Assembly: GCA_029204045.2 (NCBI GenBank)
Contig: CM055062.1
Span: 11,192,814 to 11,256,813, forward strand
Source of the DNA: Tillandsia leiboldiana
Lineage: Eukaryota > Streptophyta > Magnoliopsida > Poales > Bromeliaceae
DNA length: 64,000 nt
Reading direction: 5' to 3'
Shown here piece after piece: positions 9,514 through 20,204 of this stretch. Both the position numbers and the translations under genes were made by a program. Below the pieces are notes generated by a model, which made no database searches, was not told the DNA's origin, and was given only the letters and a program-made list of their open reading frames with translations. The stretch's first letter is position 1, and each line of letters opens with the position of its first letter.

Positions 9514-12500
9514 TTATTTCAAGGAAAGCATTCCAATTGCCTTGCGCAAATGAATAAATCGTTTTAGATCCAAGGGTTTTGTTAAGATGTCAGCTAATTG
9601 ATCCTGAGTTGAAATGTAGGAGATTTGAAGAATATTTGATTCAACTAGCTCTCTTAGAAAATGATATCTAAGTTCAACGTGTTTTGTTCTCGAGTGCAAC
9701 ACAGGGTTTTTTGAAATGTTTATAGCACTTGTGTTGTCACAAAGAATCGTTACCGAAGTTGCTGAAATTCGGAAGTCGCTCAACACACTTTTCATCCAAA
9801 TGAGTTGGGTTGAACAACTACCTGCTGAAATATATTCTGCTTCGGCAGTCGAGAGTGCAATGCAGTTTTGCTTTTTACTATGCCATGCAACAAGGCAATG
9901 GCCAAGATAAAAACATGCACCACTCGTGCTCTTCCGATCATCCACAGATCCTGCCCAATCGGCATCTGAATATCCTATAATGTCAAGCGTTGTAGGATAC
10001 CAAATTCCGAAATTCAAAGTTCCTTTGATGTATCGGATGATCCTTTTCACCGCTTTCAGGTGAACTTCCTTTGGTGCTGATTGATATCTCGCGCAAATTC
10101 CAACACTAAAGGATATATCCGGGCGACTAGCTGTAAGATAGAGTAGACTTCCTATCATGCTGCGATAAAGCGTCTCGTCGACACTCTCACTAAGAGATTC
10201 ACTTCCTAATCCCTTATTGCTAGTTCCCATAGGAGTCGGAAAATCTTTAGAGTTTTCTAAATCGAATTTCTTCACCAACTCCCTTGCATACTTGGATTGA
10301 CATAAATGGATGCCATCATCATTTTGTTTCACTTGCAATCCAAGAAAGTATGTCAGTTCGCCCATCATCGACATCTCAAATTCGTTTTCCATGGTTTCAG
10401 CGAATTTAGAAGCATCATTGTCTCTAGTTGCCCCAAATACAATGTCATCGACATAGATTTGTGCCACAACGAAATTATTCTGATAATGCTTCACAAAGAG
10501 AGTCCGGTCAGCTCCCCCTCGAGTATAGCCCTTTTCTAATAGGTGCTTTGTCAACCTTTCGTACCACGCTCGCAGTGCTTGTTTTAGACCGTAAAGAGTC
10601 TTTTTCAAACGAAAAACATGGTTAGGTTGTTTACAGTCTACAAAACCTTTCGGTTGAGCCACATAAACTTCCTCATTTAAAAACCCATTTAAAAATGCGC
10701 TCTTGACGTCCATTTGAAAGAGTTTGATTTTAAAATGACAAGCAATAGCGAATAAAATACGAATTGACTCGAGTCTAGCTACCGGGGCGAACGTTTCATC
10801 AAAGTCTATACCTTCTATTTGAGAGTAGCCTTGAGCAACTAAGCGTGCTTTATTCCTGATGATGGTACCATCATCGTTCTTCTTATTCTTGAAAATCCAT
10901 TTAGTACTAATCACGTTGTGTTGCTTCGGAGGCTTTGTTAATTTCCAGACTTTGTTTCGTTCGAACTGATGGAGCTCTTCCTGCATAGCTTCAATCCAGT
11001 AGTCTTCCTGAAGAGCTTCATCGATGTTCTTTGGTTCAATCATGGAGACGTAGCATGCGACTCCACAAACCAACTGTCTCCGAGTTCTAACTCCTTCTTG
11101 TGGGTCTCCAATAATGTTAGATTCCGGATGATCCTTGGAGATGCGTAACGTTTGCGGTAACGGAGTAGTCGGAGGTACATGTGATAATTCCTGCACATTA
11201 GATAAACTTGAAGAACCATTAGATGCATCAACTTTATTGAAAGAGTTATTACGAGAAGATGCATTTACAGGAGTATCATCATCTAGAGACATATCAAGGG
11301 TAGATTTATCAGATGCAAAGTGGAAAGCTTCATCTACTTTAACATTTATAGATTCTATCATCGTTTTAGATTCCAAGTTAAATACCCGATATGCTCTACT
11401 GTTAGTAGAATAACCCATGAAAATCCCTTCGTCGCTTCGAGAGCCGAACTTACCAAGGTTTTCGCGATCACGCAGAATAAAACATCGACTCCCAAAGATA
11501 CGAAAATATTTGATATTCGGTTTGCTATTAAACCACAGCTCATATGGTGTATTTAAAGTTCTAGGGCGCAAATACACTCGATTAATTACATAGACAACGG
11601 TGTTCACAGCTTCAGCCCAAAAATATAACGGTAAATTCCGGCTATGAAGCATCACACGCGCCATCTCTTGAACAACCCTGTTTTTGCGCTCAACAACAAC
11701 ATTCTGCTGAGGTGTATAGGGTGCTGAGAATTCATGTTTTATTCCATTGGAAGTGCAAAAATCAATGAATTTAGAATTAATGAATTCTCCACCTCTATCA
11801 CTTCGAACACGAACGATCTTTTCATTTCTTTCATTCATAATACGATGACAAACCTCATGAAAAGAGTCGAAAGTATCCGTTTTCTCTTTTAAAAAAGTTA
11901 CCCATGAATACCTAGAGAAATCATCAACCAAAAGAAAAATATACCATTTACCTCCCAAAGATGGTTGACGAATCGGCCCAATTAAATCCATATGAAGTAA
12001 TTCCAAGGGCCGTTTGGTACCGACGTGGTTCAAGTTCTTGTGTGCAACTCTTGATTGTTTTCCCTTTTGACAACCACCTCACACAATATTTTCTTTAAAT
12101 AAAAGTTTAGGAACCCCCTTAACCACGTCCTTATTTGAAATCCTTGCTAGTTCTTTAAAATTCATGTGACCTAGTCTTTCATGCCAAACAGTTTCATTAT
12201 CCAAAGAAACTTGGTTACATTTTTCAGAAACTATATTTGAAACAACATAGCAATTATTTTCCGATCTAACCCCTTTTAAAAAGAATACCTGGTCCTTATC
12301 AGTTACAACACATTCTACAGAAGAAAAATTAACTGAGAATCCATTGTCACAAAGTTGACTTATACTAATGAGGTTAGTCTTTAGGCCTTCAACAAATAAT
12401 GCATTGTTCAAAACCGGGCCTTCAGGAATAGCGATTGTTCCCTTTCCAACAATTTTGGAAGAACGATCGTCTCCGAAAACAACATGTCCTCCGGAGATTT

Positions 12501-12756
12501 TCTCTAAAGTTTGAAAACTGTTTTTGTCACCGGTCATGTGACGAGAACAACCACTATCCAAATACCAAGATGAATTATCACAAGCGTGTAAAGAAGTATG
12601 AACAACAAGACAAGGAAAGATTTCACCTTTGCGTACCCAAACCTTTTGAGTTTTGGAGTACGTCGGAAATGATTGTGAAGTTGATACCTTTGGTGAAAGC
12701 ATCTTGATTGATCCATCGCTTTTCCTTGACGTCGTCGTCTTGTTTGATGTACTACC
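9514..12756 (-). pseudogene. pol: Element A gag end and pol (PR-IN-RT-RNase H), one stop
   Basis: One long frame with a single in-frame stop at 12081-12079, where the homologous copy C has a Cys codon of the integrase HHCC zinc site. The segment starts inside gag, where B inserted. In order it has the copia protease motif DSGCSRHMTG, GAG-pre-integrase (HERLGHMNF), integrase core (MDLIGP, RVRSDRGGEF, PQQNVVVERKNR; the usual Gly before VVER is Val), reverse transcriptase (YVDDIVFG, about residue 525 of the 839-codon part) and RNase H (GYSDADWAGS, STAEAEYISAG, TKHVELRYHFLRE). It ends ...RKAIGMLSLK. It would encode the replication enzymes of the copia particle. Apart from the stop and a few motif changes, this is the best preserved pol here. 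Confidence 0.93.
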
Positions 12757-13313
12757 TGTTACGGATTTTGAGTTGGCGTATTTCGTGAATTCGGTTAAGT
12801 CTTGAAGATTGAAGATAAAGAAAGTTTGGATCATTTAACTCAATCTCAAGAAAGAAGAATTCAAAAGGATCAGGTATGTTTAACTAATTATTTCTGGTGA
12901 TCCGAATACTTCTTATAGTGTAGAAACACTTGGATGAATTTCTAATTGCATAAAAATCAAAAACTGGACATGGGACATGTTCAGGATCCGGATCAGACTT
13001 TCCAATCCGGATCCCGAAGGGTGTTCGTTCATACACCAGTTCAATCCGGATCGTAGCCTCCTTTGATCCGGATCCCGAACACTAGTTTTACCATGTTTTA
13101 TGAACGATCCGGATCAGGCTTTGCAATCCGGATCCCGAACGTTGGTGTTTGGTGAATTGTATGAACGATCCGGATCAGGCACTTCGATCCGGATCCCGAA
13201 CCTTGGTTTTTCTGGAAACTGTTTGTCTCGCTACTGCAATCCGGATCGCCGTCCTGAAAAATTCCAGAAATGGTTAGTTTTTTATTCTTATCCTCTTCCA
13301 ATGGTTTCTAACC

Positions 13314-13321
13314 TATATATA
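13314..13321 (+). promoter_or_regulatory. TATA box of B 5' LTR
   Basis: TATATATA after the U3 motif array and before the structured leader. The equivalent site is present in C and the second LTR of B, and as TATAAATAA in A (44901-44909, minus) and Y. Confidence 0.75.
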
Positions 13322-13447
13322 GACCATTTAATTCATCTTTTAGGGTAACCCACAAAAAAGAGAAAAAGACGACCGAATTAGATAGATCCACATATAGAGA
13401 AGAAAGGAAATCAATAGATCAAATCTTATGTTTCTTTATCTATATTG

Positions 13448-13745
13448 ATTGATTTGATTCTAGGTTTTAATACTCACATTTTGAGTAGAATCAAATCAAT
13501 GAATACTTATATGGTATTTCTGATCTATTTCTAATCTAAGTATTCGGCGGATCATCACCACCCAAAAACAACGATTTTCCCAAAATCGGCGCGTGGACTC
13601 GCGTGGCCTTGTGGATTCAAGGTGCTACCGCTCTCGTGGATTCGGAGTGAGGTACGTTCGTGGATTCAAAGCGTGCTACTGGGTGAAGACCGTGGATTCG
13701 GTCGGACGTCGTGGATTCGGCGTTGGACGCAAATCGTAGATTCGA
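13448..13745 (+). other. Structured LTR leader: three hairpins and a hexaloop array
   Basis: Hairpin 1: 15-bp arms ATTGATTTGATTCTA (13448-13462) and its complement (13486-13500). Hairpin 2: arms GAATACTTAGAT and ATCTAAGTATTC (13501-13512 and 13534-13545; one arm has a substitution in this copy). Hairpin 3: CGATTTT-CCC-AAAATCG (13572-13588). Then repeated units with loop TGGATT (or TGGACT, TAGATT) and self-complementary stems, for example CCTTG/CAAGG, GACCG/CGGTC and TCG/CGA. All lie downstream of the TATA box, so they should be in the RNA. The same order is found in A, C, Y and Z. The function is not known. Confidence 0.75.
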
Positions 13746-14043
13746 GAAGCGTCGTGGAGCGAGCGGAGAAGATCAACTAGGAGCGTATGGAAAAGGTTGA
13801 GTCGTCTGTGAGTACGGTATATCACCTTGTACGTGTTTAATTCTAGTGGATTTCACCGTGTTATCGGTCCCGTGGTTTTTTACTCCGGTTTGGAGTTTTC
13901 CACGTAAAAATCTCTGCGTGTTATTTATTTTTCCGCATTGGGTTTTATATCGCAAAGATTTTTGAGTGTTTATTGTTTACACCTATTCACCCCCCTCTAG
14001 GTGTTTTTTCCTCTATTTAGATCCAATTATAAATAACCCAACA

Positions 14044-14060
14044 AGTGGTATCGGAGCGGG
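14044..14060 (+). other. Primer-binding site of element B
   Basis: AGTGGTATCGGAGCGGG directly follows the 5' LTR. TGGTATCGGAGC matches the initiator-methionine tRNA 3' end (TGGTATCAGAGC) except for one base. The gag ATG follows 17 bp later. Confidence 0.88.
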
Positions 14061-14076
14061 AATAGGGTTGTAAACA

Positions 14077-16101
14077 ATGGTTGAAGGTGGAAACATCAAC
14101 AGACCTCCGTTCCTCGATGGAACAAATTATGCGTCCTGGAAAGTACGGATGAAAGCCTTTTTAATTTCCATCGACGAACGGGTGTGGCAATCAATTGAAT
14201 TAGGATGGTTTAATCCAACTGAAATTCTTGCTGATGTTCGCACCATCAAACCTAGGTCGAAATGGACCAAGGAAGAGATAGATTTTTCTTCTTACAATGG
14301 CAAAGGGATTAATGCTCTATTTAATGCTTTGTCTCAAACAGAGTTCTCTCGCGTCTCGGCATGTGAAACTGCGAAAGAAATCTGGGATGTTCTTCAAGTT
14401 ACGCATGAGGGAACTAACCTTGTGAAGATTCAGAAACTGCAAATGCTTACGAGCAAATTTGACTCTATTTTCATGGCAGAAAATGAATCTTTCACAGACT
14501 ATTACACACGATTGCAAGACATCGTAAACTCATGTGCTAACTTGGGAGAGAAGATTCCCGAATTTAAAGTTGTAAGAAAAATATTAAGAACTCTTCCTGA
14601 GAGATTTCGATCCAAGGTTACGGCCATTGAAACTATTAAACACCCGGACGAAATCTGTGTAGAAGAATTAGTTGGTTCATTACAAACTTATGAAATGACA
14701 TTTCCTACTAACTATTCTTCTAGAAAGGCATCCTCTTCTAAGTCTTCAGGTTATGCGTTGAAAACAACAAAAGAAGAAGACGCGGATTCATCCTCCTCAG
14801 GCGATGACGAGAATTTATCTATGGAGGACTTTGAGAAGCAGCTTGCTCTCTTGACAAGAAGATTTCGCCGAAACTTTCGAAGGGGTAACTCAAGCAAAAC
14901 CCCATCCTTCGTAAAGTCGAAGAAAGGCAAAGGTTCTTCAAGTTTCAAACCAAGAAAGCAAGAGGGTTTTTCTAAGGATAAGAAAAGCTCAGAAGGACAA
15001 GTCCAATGCTTCAAGTGCCGAGGGTACGGCCATATCTCAACGGAGTGTCCTAATAAGAATCCGTCAAAGAAGAAAGCGATGCAAGCCGTCACTTGGGATG
15101 ACACCTCATCGTCAAATGAGTCATCCTCAAGTGATGAAGAAGATAACGCAACAGCATTCCACGCGTCCACATCTTCACCCTTCATGTGCTTAATGGCTAG
15201 TACATCCGAGTCATTGTCCTCCTCCCAAGTTGGAAAGAACGCAACGGACGATGAATCGGATGATTCGGAAGGTGAAGATTTTGCTCTAGCCTATCACAGA
15301 CTTTTGAGGGATTCAAAGAAACTGGCTAAGAAAAACAAGGGGTTGAGAGGGAGATTGCAGGATCTCGAAGAAGAAGTAAAAAGGGTAACTTCTCTCTCGA
15401 CCGATCTTGAAGTGGAAAGGGATGATCTGATTAAAATAAATGTTTCCCTTCAAGAGTCCAATGAGCAACTCGAGAAGAATTATATAGATATGGTGAACAA
15501 AGCGAATTACTTCTTGAAGCTCAACGACGAGGCTCGACAGGAAAAATTCGAAATGACAGAGACCATTCTCCAACTCAAGGATGACTTACAGCGATTTTCA
15601 TCAGGAAGGAGTAAGTTGGATAAGCTTCTTGGTCTTGGTCAATCAAACAAGTTCGGCCTCGGATACAATCGAACTAACGACAATTTTAGTTTGGTTGGGA
15701 CAGTCTTTGTGCCCCAGTCGGTATCTCCTCCTCCGACACCGGAATTGACGACAAACAACGACAACAAACCTACTTCTCCCTCTTCGGAATCGTCAAGCAT
15801 CAAGGTATGTTTTCGTTGTGGTATTGCAGGGCACATAAGGAGAAATTACAAGATTGGAGCCAAACGCTCAACTCAAGCACTTCTTGCAACGACTACCAAA
15901 AGGGTGATTCCTCGAAAATCAAATGCAAATTCTTCAAAGGAAAAGAGCCTCGGTAGTTCATCAAACAAGACGACGACGTCAAGGAAAAGCGACGGATCAA
16001 ACAAGACGCTTTCACCGAAGGTATCAACCTCACAATCATTTCCGACGTACACCAAAACTCGAAAGGTTTGGGTACGCAAAGGACCGCACACAAGAACTTG
16101 A
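14077..16101 (+). CDS. gag: Element B gag (fused to a deletion junction at its end)
   Basis: A 674-codon open frame. Residues 1-210 form the copia gag core (DGTNYASWKVRM, LQVTHEGTNLVKIQKLQML, DYYTRLQDIVN). Acidic/Ser-rich stretches follow. A CCHC knuckle is at residue 311 (CFKCRGYGHISTEC), a long coiled coil at about 408-510 (LLRDSKKLAKKNKGLRGRL), and a second knuckle at 578 whose last Cys is Tyr (CFRCGIAGHIRRNY; intact in C). The last residues (after KVWVRKG) come from a deletion junction: about 590 bp present in C, spanning protease and the integrase zinc site, is missing, with AGG shared at the break. It would encode the particle protein; RNA binding through the second knuckle is probably weakened. 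Confidence 0.9.
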   Translation: MVEGGNINRPPFLDGTNYASWKVRMKAFLISIDERVWQSIELGWFNPTEILADVRTIKPRSKWTKEEIDFSSYNGKGINALFNALSQTEFSRVSACETAKEIWDVLQVTHEGTNLVKIQKLQMLTSKFDSIFMAENESFTDYYTRLQDIVNSCANLGEKIPEFKVVRKILRTLPERFRSKVTAIETIKHPDEICVEELVGSLQTYEMTFPTNYSSRKASSSKSSGYALKTTKEEDADSSSSGDDENLSMEDFEKQLALLTRRFRRNFRRGNSSKTPSFVKSKKGKGSSSFKPRKQEGFSKDKKSSEGQVQCFKCRGYGHISTECPNKNPSKKKAMQAVTWDDTSSSNESSSSDEEDNATAFHASTSSPFMCLMASTSESLSSSQVGKNATDDESDDSEGEDFALAYHRLLRDSKKLAKKNKGLRGRLQDLEEEVKRVTSLSTDLEVERDDLIKINVSLQESNEQLEKNYIDMVNKANYFLKLNDEARQEKFEMTETILQLKDDLQRFSSGRSKLDKLLGLGQSNKFGLGYNRTNDNFSLVGTVFVPQSVSPPPTPELTTNNDNKPTSPSSESSSIKVCFRCGIAGHIRRNYKIGAKRSTQALLATTTKRVIPRKSNANSSKEKSLGSSSNKTTTSRKSDGSNKTLSPKVSTSQSFPTYTKTRKVWVRKGPHTRT

Positions 16102-18625
16102 ATCACGTCGGTACCAAACGGCCCATGGAATTATTGCATATGGATCTTATGGGGCCGACTCGTCAACCATCCTTGGGAGGTAAATGGTATATTTTCTTAT
16201 TGGTTGATGATTTCTCTAGATACTCATGGGTAGCATTTTTAAAAGAGAAAGCTGATACTTTTGATTCTTTTCACGAGATTTGCCTTCGTATTATGATTGA
16301 AAAGAATGAAAAGATCATTCGTGTTAGAAGTGATAGAGGTGGAGAATTCATAAATTCAAAATTCATTGACTTTTGCACTTCCAATGGCATTAAACATGAA
16401 TTCTCAGCACCCTATACACCTCAACAGAATGGTGTAGTCGAGCGCAAAAATAGGATTGTACAAGAGATGGCACGTATTATGCTTCACAGCCGGAATTTAC
16501 CGCTACATTTTTGGGCTGAAGCTGTGAACACTGCAATCTATGTTATTAATCGAGTTTATTTGCACCGGGGAACGTTAAATACACCATATGAACTATGGTG
16601 TTGTAGAAAACCCAACATCAAATATTTTCGCATCTTTGGGAGTCGATGTTACATTTTACGTGACCGCGAAAATCTTAAAAAATTTGACTCTCGAAGTGAC
16701 GAAGGGATTTTCATGGGTTATTCTACAAATAGTAAAGCATATCGGGTATTTAACTTGGAATCTAAAACGATTGTAGAATCCATAAATGTTAAAGTAGATG
16801 AAGCTTTCCACTTTGCATCTGATAAATCTACCCCTGATATCTCTCTTGATGATGATACTCCTGTAAATGCATCTTCTCATGATAATACTTCCAATATTAA
16901 TGATGCATCTAAAGGTTCTCCAAGTTTATCTGATGTGCAGGAATCATCTCATATACCTCCGAGTACTCCATTACATCAAACGTTACGCATCTCCAAAGAT
17001 TATCCTGAATCAAACATCATTGGAGACCCACAAGAAGGAGCCAAAACTCGGAGACAGTTGGTTTGTGGATTCGCTTGTTACGTTTCCATGATCGAACCAA
17101 AGAATGTCGATGAAGCTCTTCAGGATGACTACTGGATTGAAGCAATGCAGGAAGAGCTCCATCAGTTTGAACGAAACAAAGTCTGGGAATTAACGACGCC
17201 TCCGAAGCAACGCAATGTGATCGGTACTAAATGGATTTTCAAGAACAAGAAAAATGAGGATGGTACCATCATCAGGAATAAAGCACGGTTAGTTGCTCAA
17301 GGCTACTCTCAAATAGAAGGTATAGACTTTGATGAAACGTTCGCCCCTGTAGCTAGACTCGAGTCCATTCGTATCTTATTCGCCATTGCTTGTCACTTTA
17401 AAATAAAACTCTTTCAAATGGACGTTAAGAGCGCGTTTTTAAATGGGTTTTTAAATGAGGAAGTTTATGTGGCTCAACCGAAAGGTTTTGTAGACTGTAA
17501 ACTACCTAATCATGTTTTTCGTTTGAAAAAGGCTCTTTACGGTTTAAAACAAGCACCGCGAGCGTGGTACGAAAGGTTGACAAAGCACCTTTTGGAGAAG
17601 GGCTATACTCGAGGGGGAGCAGACAGGACTCTCTTTGTGAAGCATTATCAAAATAACTTCATTGTTGCACAAATCTATGTCGATGACATTGTATTTGGAG
17701 CAACAAAGGATAATGATGCTTCTAAATTCGCTGAAACCATGGAAAGCGAATTTGAGATGTCTATGATGGACGAACTGACATACTTTCTTGGATTGCAAGT
17801 GAAACAAAATGGTGAAGGCATCCATCTGTGTTAATCCAAGTATGCAAAGGAGTTGGTAAAGAAATTCGGATTAGAAGATTCTAAAGATTTTCCTACTCCT
17901 ATGGGAACTAGCAATAAGGGATTAGGAAGTGAATCTCTTAGTGAGAATGTAGACGAGAAAAACTTTATCGCAGCATGATTGGTAGTCTACTTTACCTCAC
18001 AGCTAGTCGCCCGGACATATCCTTTAGTGTTGGGATTTGCGCGAGATATCAATCAGCACCAAAGGAGGTTCACCTGAAAGCGGTGAAACGGATCATCCGG
18101 TACATCAAAGGAACCATTAATTTCGAAATTTGGTATCCTATGGGAACAAGTCTAGATATTATTGGATACTCAGATGCCGATTGGGCAGGATCTGTGGATG
18201 ATCAGAAAAGTACGAGTGGTGCATGTTTTTATCTTGGCCATTGCCTTGTTGCATGGCATAGTAAAAAGCAAAACTGCATTGCACTCTCGACTGCCGAAGC
18301 GGAATACGTCTCAGCGGGTAGTTGTTCAACTCAACTCATTTGGATGAAAAGCGTGTTGAGCGACTTCCGGATTTCAGCAACTTCGGTAACTGTTTTATGT
18401 GACAACACTAGTGCGATAAACATTTCAAAAAACCCTGTGTTGCACTCTAGAACAAAACACATTGAACTTAGATATCATTTTCTTAGAGAGCTAGTTGAAT
18501 CAAATATTCTTCAAAATTCCTACATTTCAACTGAAGATCAATTAGCTGACTTTTTAACAAAACCTTTGGATCAAAAACGTTTTATTCATTTGCGTAAAGC
18601 AATTGGAATGCTTTCCTTGAAATAA
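16085..18625 (+). pseudogene. pol: Element B pol (IN-RT-RNase H), protease deleted
   Basis: The frame opens just after the deletion junction and is out of frame with gag. It carries the integrase core (MDLMGP, RVRSDRGGEF, PQQNGVVERKNR), reverse transcriptase (YVDDIVFG near 17680-17700) and RNase H (GYSDADWAGS, STAEAEYVSAG). It is interrupted by a TAA at about 17832-17834, where A and C have a Gln codon, and by two extra A bases near 17960 (GAGAAAAAC against GAGAAAC). The remaining 216 codons (17975-18625) are open to the normal end RKAIGMLSLK. Non-functional as it stands. Confidence 0.92.
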
Positions 18626-20204
18626 CCTCTTCTTGAAACTTTTGTTTAGGTTAGGTTTTGTTTTTGTGTTTTTGTTCATTATCTATGCTTAGACATAGAA
18701 CATTAATTGAGCATTAGTTTTTATTGACTTTAACTGCATCCTTTTATATGTTTAGATATTTATTATGCTTTGGATATCATAATAATTCATTTGATGCAAT
18801 GATCATTTATGTGAATTAAATCATCTTTGTTTTGATCAAAGTCAATTTCTCTCTCGATGATCTCTTGGTATAGTTTTTATCTTATTTGACTGTTTAGTCG
18901 AGTATGAAATCGAGATCAATATTTGGCTGAATACTTTATATCTTAAATAATTGATAGCCAATTGAGGGGGAGTCAAAGAAAAAGTGTTATGCACAAAAGA
19001 TGTGGAAAGAGTTACATCCCAATGAGGAGTGTGAAAACTATCACCACATGGAGGAAAGAGCTACCACCTCGGTCGTCCGAGTACTGTGTGCAGCTACCAC
19101 ATGTATATACCTAGCAAGGTTTTTCAAGTTTGATTAAATAAAATGCATGTTGAAATACTTGACTCTATCAAAATTTCAAGGTTGGTATAAGGTGGGAATT
19201 TTAATGAAAGATGCTCAAAGAGCCACTCTCTTCAATAAATTGACTAGATATATTATCTAACTTATCTGGGATTTTAGACATCTATTGATCTTTGTATTTT
19301 ATTTTCTTTACCGAATTGATGATTTGATAAAGGCATTACTCATAAGATCAAGTTAGATGTAATTGAAGTTGTTCAACTTTAAGGGATTTAATTTTTATAA
19401 ATTTTCGTTTCATTTGTTGGATGTTATTGATAGATTTGGCATAATCTATTTCTTGTTGTACGAAACGATGATTTTCATTTAAAGTTGATACGCAAAAGTG
19501 CTTACAATCTTTTTCTGGATTTTCTAGAATTTTTCTGAATTTTTCTGAAGAAAAAGTTGGAGCCGATCCGGATTGGACAAGCCGATCCGGATCCCGAACG
19601 CAAGTATTCTCTGCGGGTAGCCGATCCGGATCATAATCACGAACTGATCCGGATCGCGGCTAGGGTTTTATATAGAAAAAAAGAGTTTTGATTTCTTTTA
19701 CTTCAATCTTTTGTTCAAAAGTCTCCAGAGCTTCTCTCTCTAGAATTCATCCATCTTGGAAGCTTTCAAACTCACGTTCTTCGATTCCAAGTAAGTTTTA
19801 TTGATCAAAATCTCGGTATTTCACAGTTTTTCGTATTTTTCCTCAAAAACGTGATGAATTTTCGTATCTTTCTCGTTTGTGGATGGTTTTTGATCAAATT
19901 ACTTTTGAAATAAGAACTCTGGGTAGATTAGTTTTGATTATATGCTAGGTATTCTAATGATAAACGGATTTTTGGCCTTCGATTTTAAAAATTTCTGTTT
20001 TAGGGCATATAATGGAAATTTTCCAAAATCATGCGATTGATCTATTTTTAAAATTCTTTTTGCAAAACTAATTTGATTCTTAGTCTCTCTACACGATAAT
20101 GATTGTTTGGGTACAATTTTTTCAAATTTCTGAAAATTAACAACTTTTTCGTGTTCTTCAGTTGTTGCTCACAGGATTTCCTTTCTCACAAGAAACCAGT
20201 AGCA
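18626..20204 (+). other. Element B pol-ORF3 spacer
   Basis: Non-coding and strongly conserved with A and C. It holds a purine run GAGGGGGAG (18964-18972), a conserved block (about 18997-19107) with CTCGG-TCGT-CCGAG, a GATCCGGATC cluster (19560-19650) and an acceptor-like run ending GCTCACAG (about 20166-20174) shortly before the ORF3 ATG. From 19939 on it is repeated after the gap. Confidence 0.8.

Larger units (their letters stand above)
12757..14043 (+). repeat. 5' LTR of element B
   Basis: A 1287-bp LTR, starting TGTTACGGATTTTGAG and ending ATAACCCAACA. U3 (about 12985-13255) has nine TCCGGATC motifs, mostly inside the palindrome GATCCGGATC. The TATA box is at 13314-13321. The leader has hairpins at 13448-13500, 13501-13545 and 13572-13588 and the TGGATT hairpin array at 13590-13745. 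Confidence 0.94.

Noticed and set aside
12984..13255. CRISPR-like array appearance of regularly repeated motifs
   Set aside because: Repeats are 8-10 bp with irregular spacing, lie inside LTRs of a plant genome and have no cas genes.
14044..14060. Possible tRNA gene because of the match to initiator-methionine tRNA
   Set aside because: Only 12-17 nt match, directly at the LTR edge: it is a primer-binding site. The same holds for 428-440, 26340-26356, 34946-34958 and 44162-44173.
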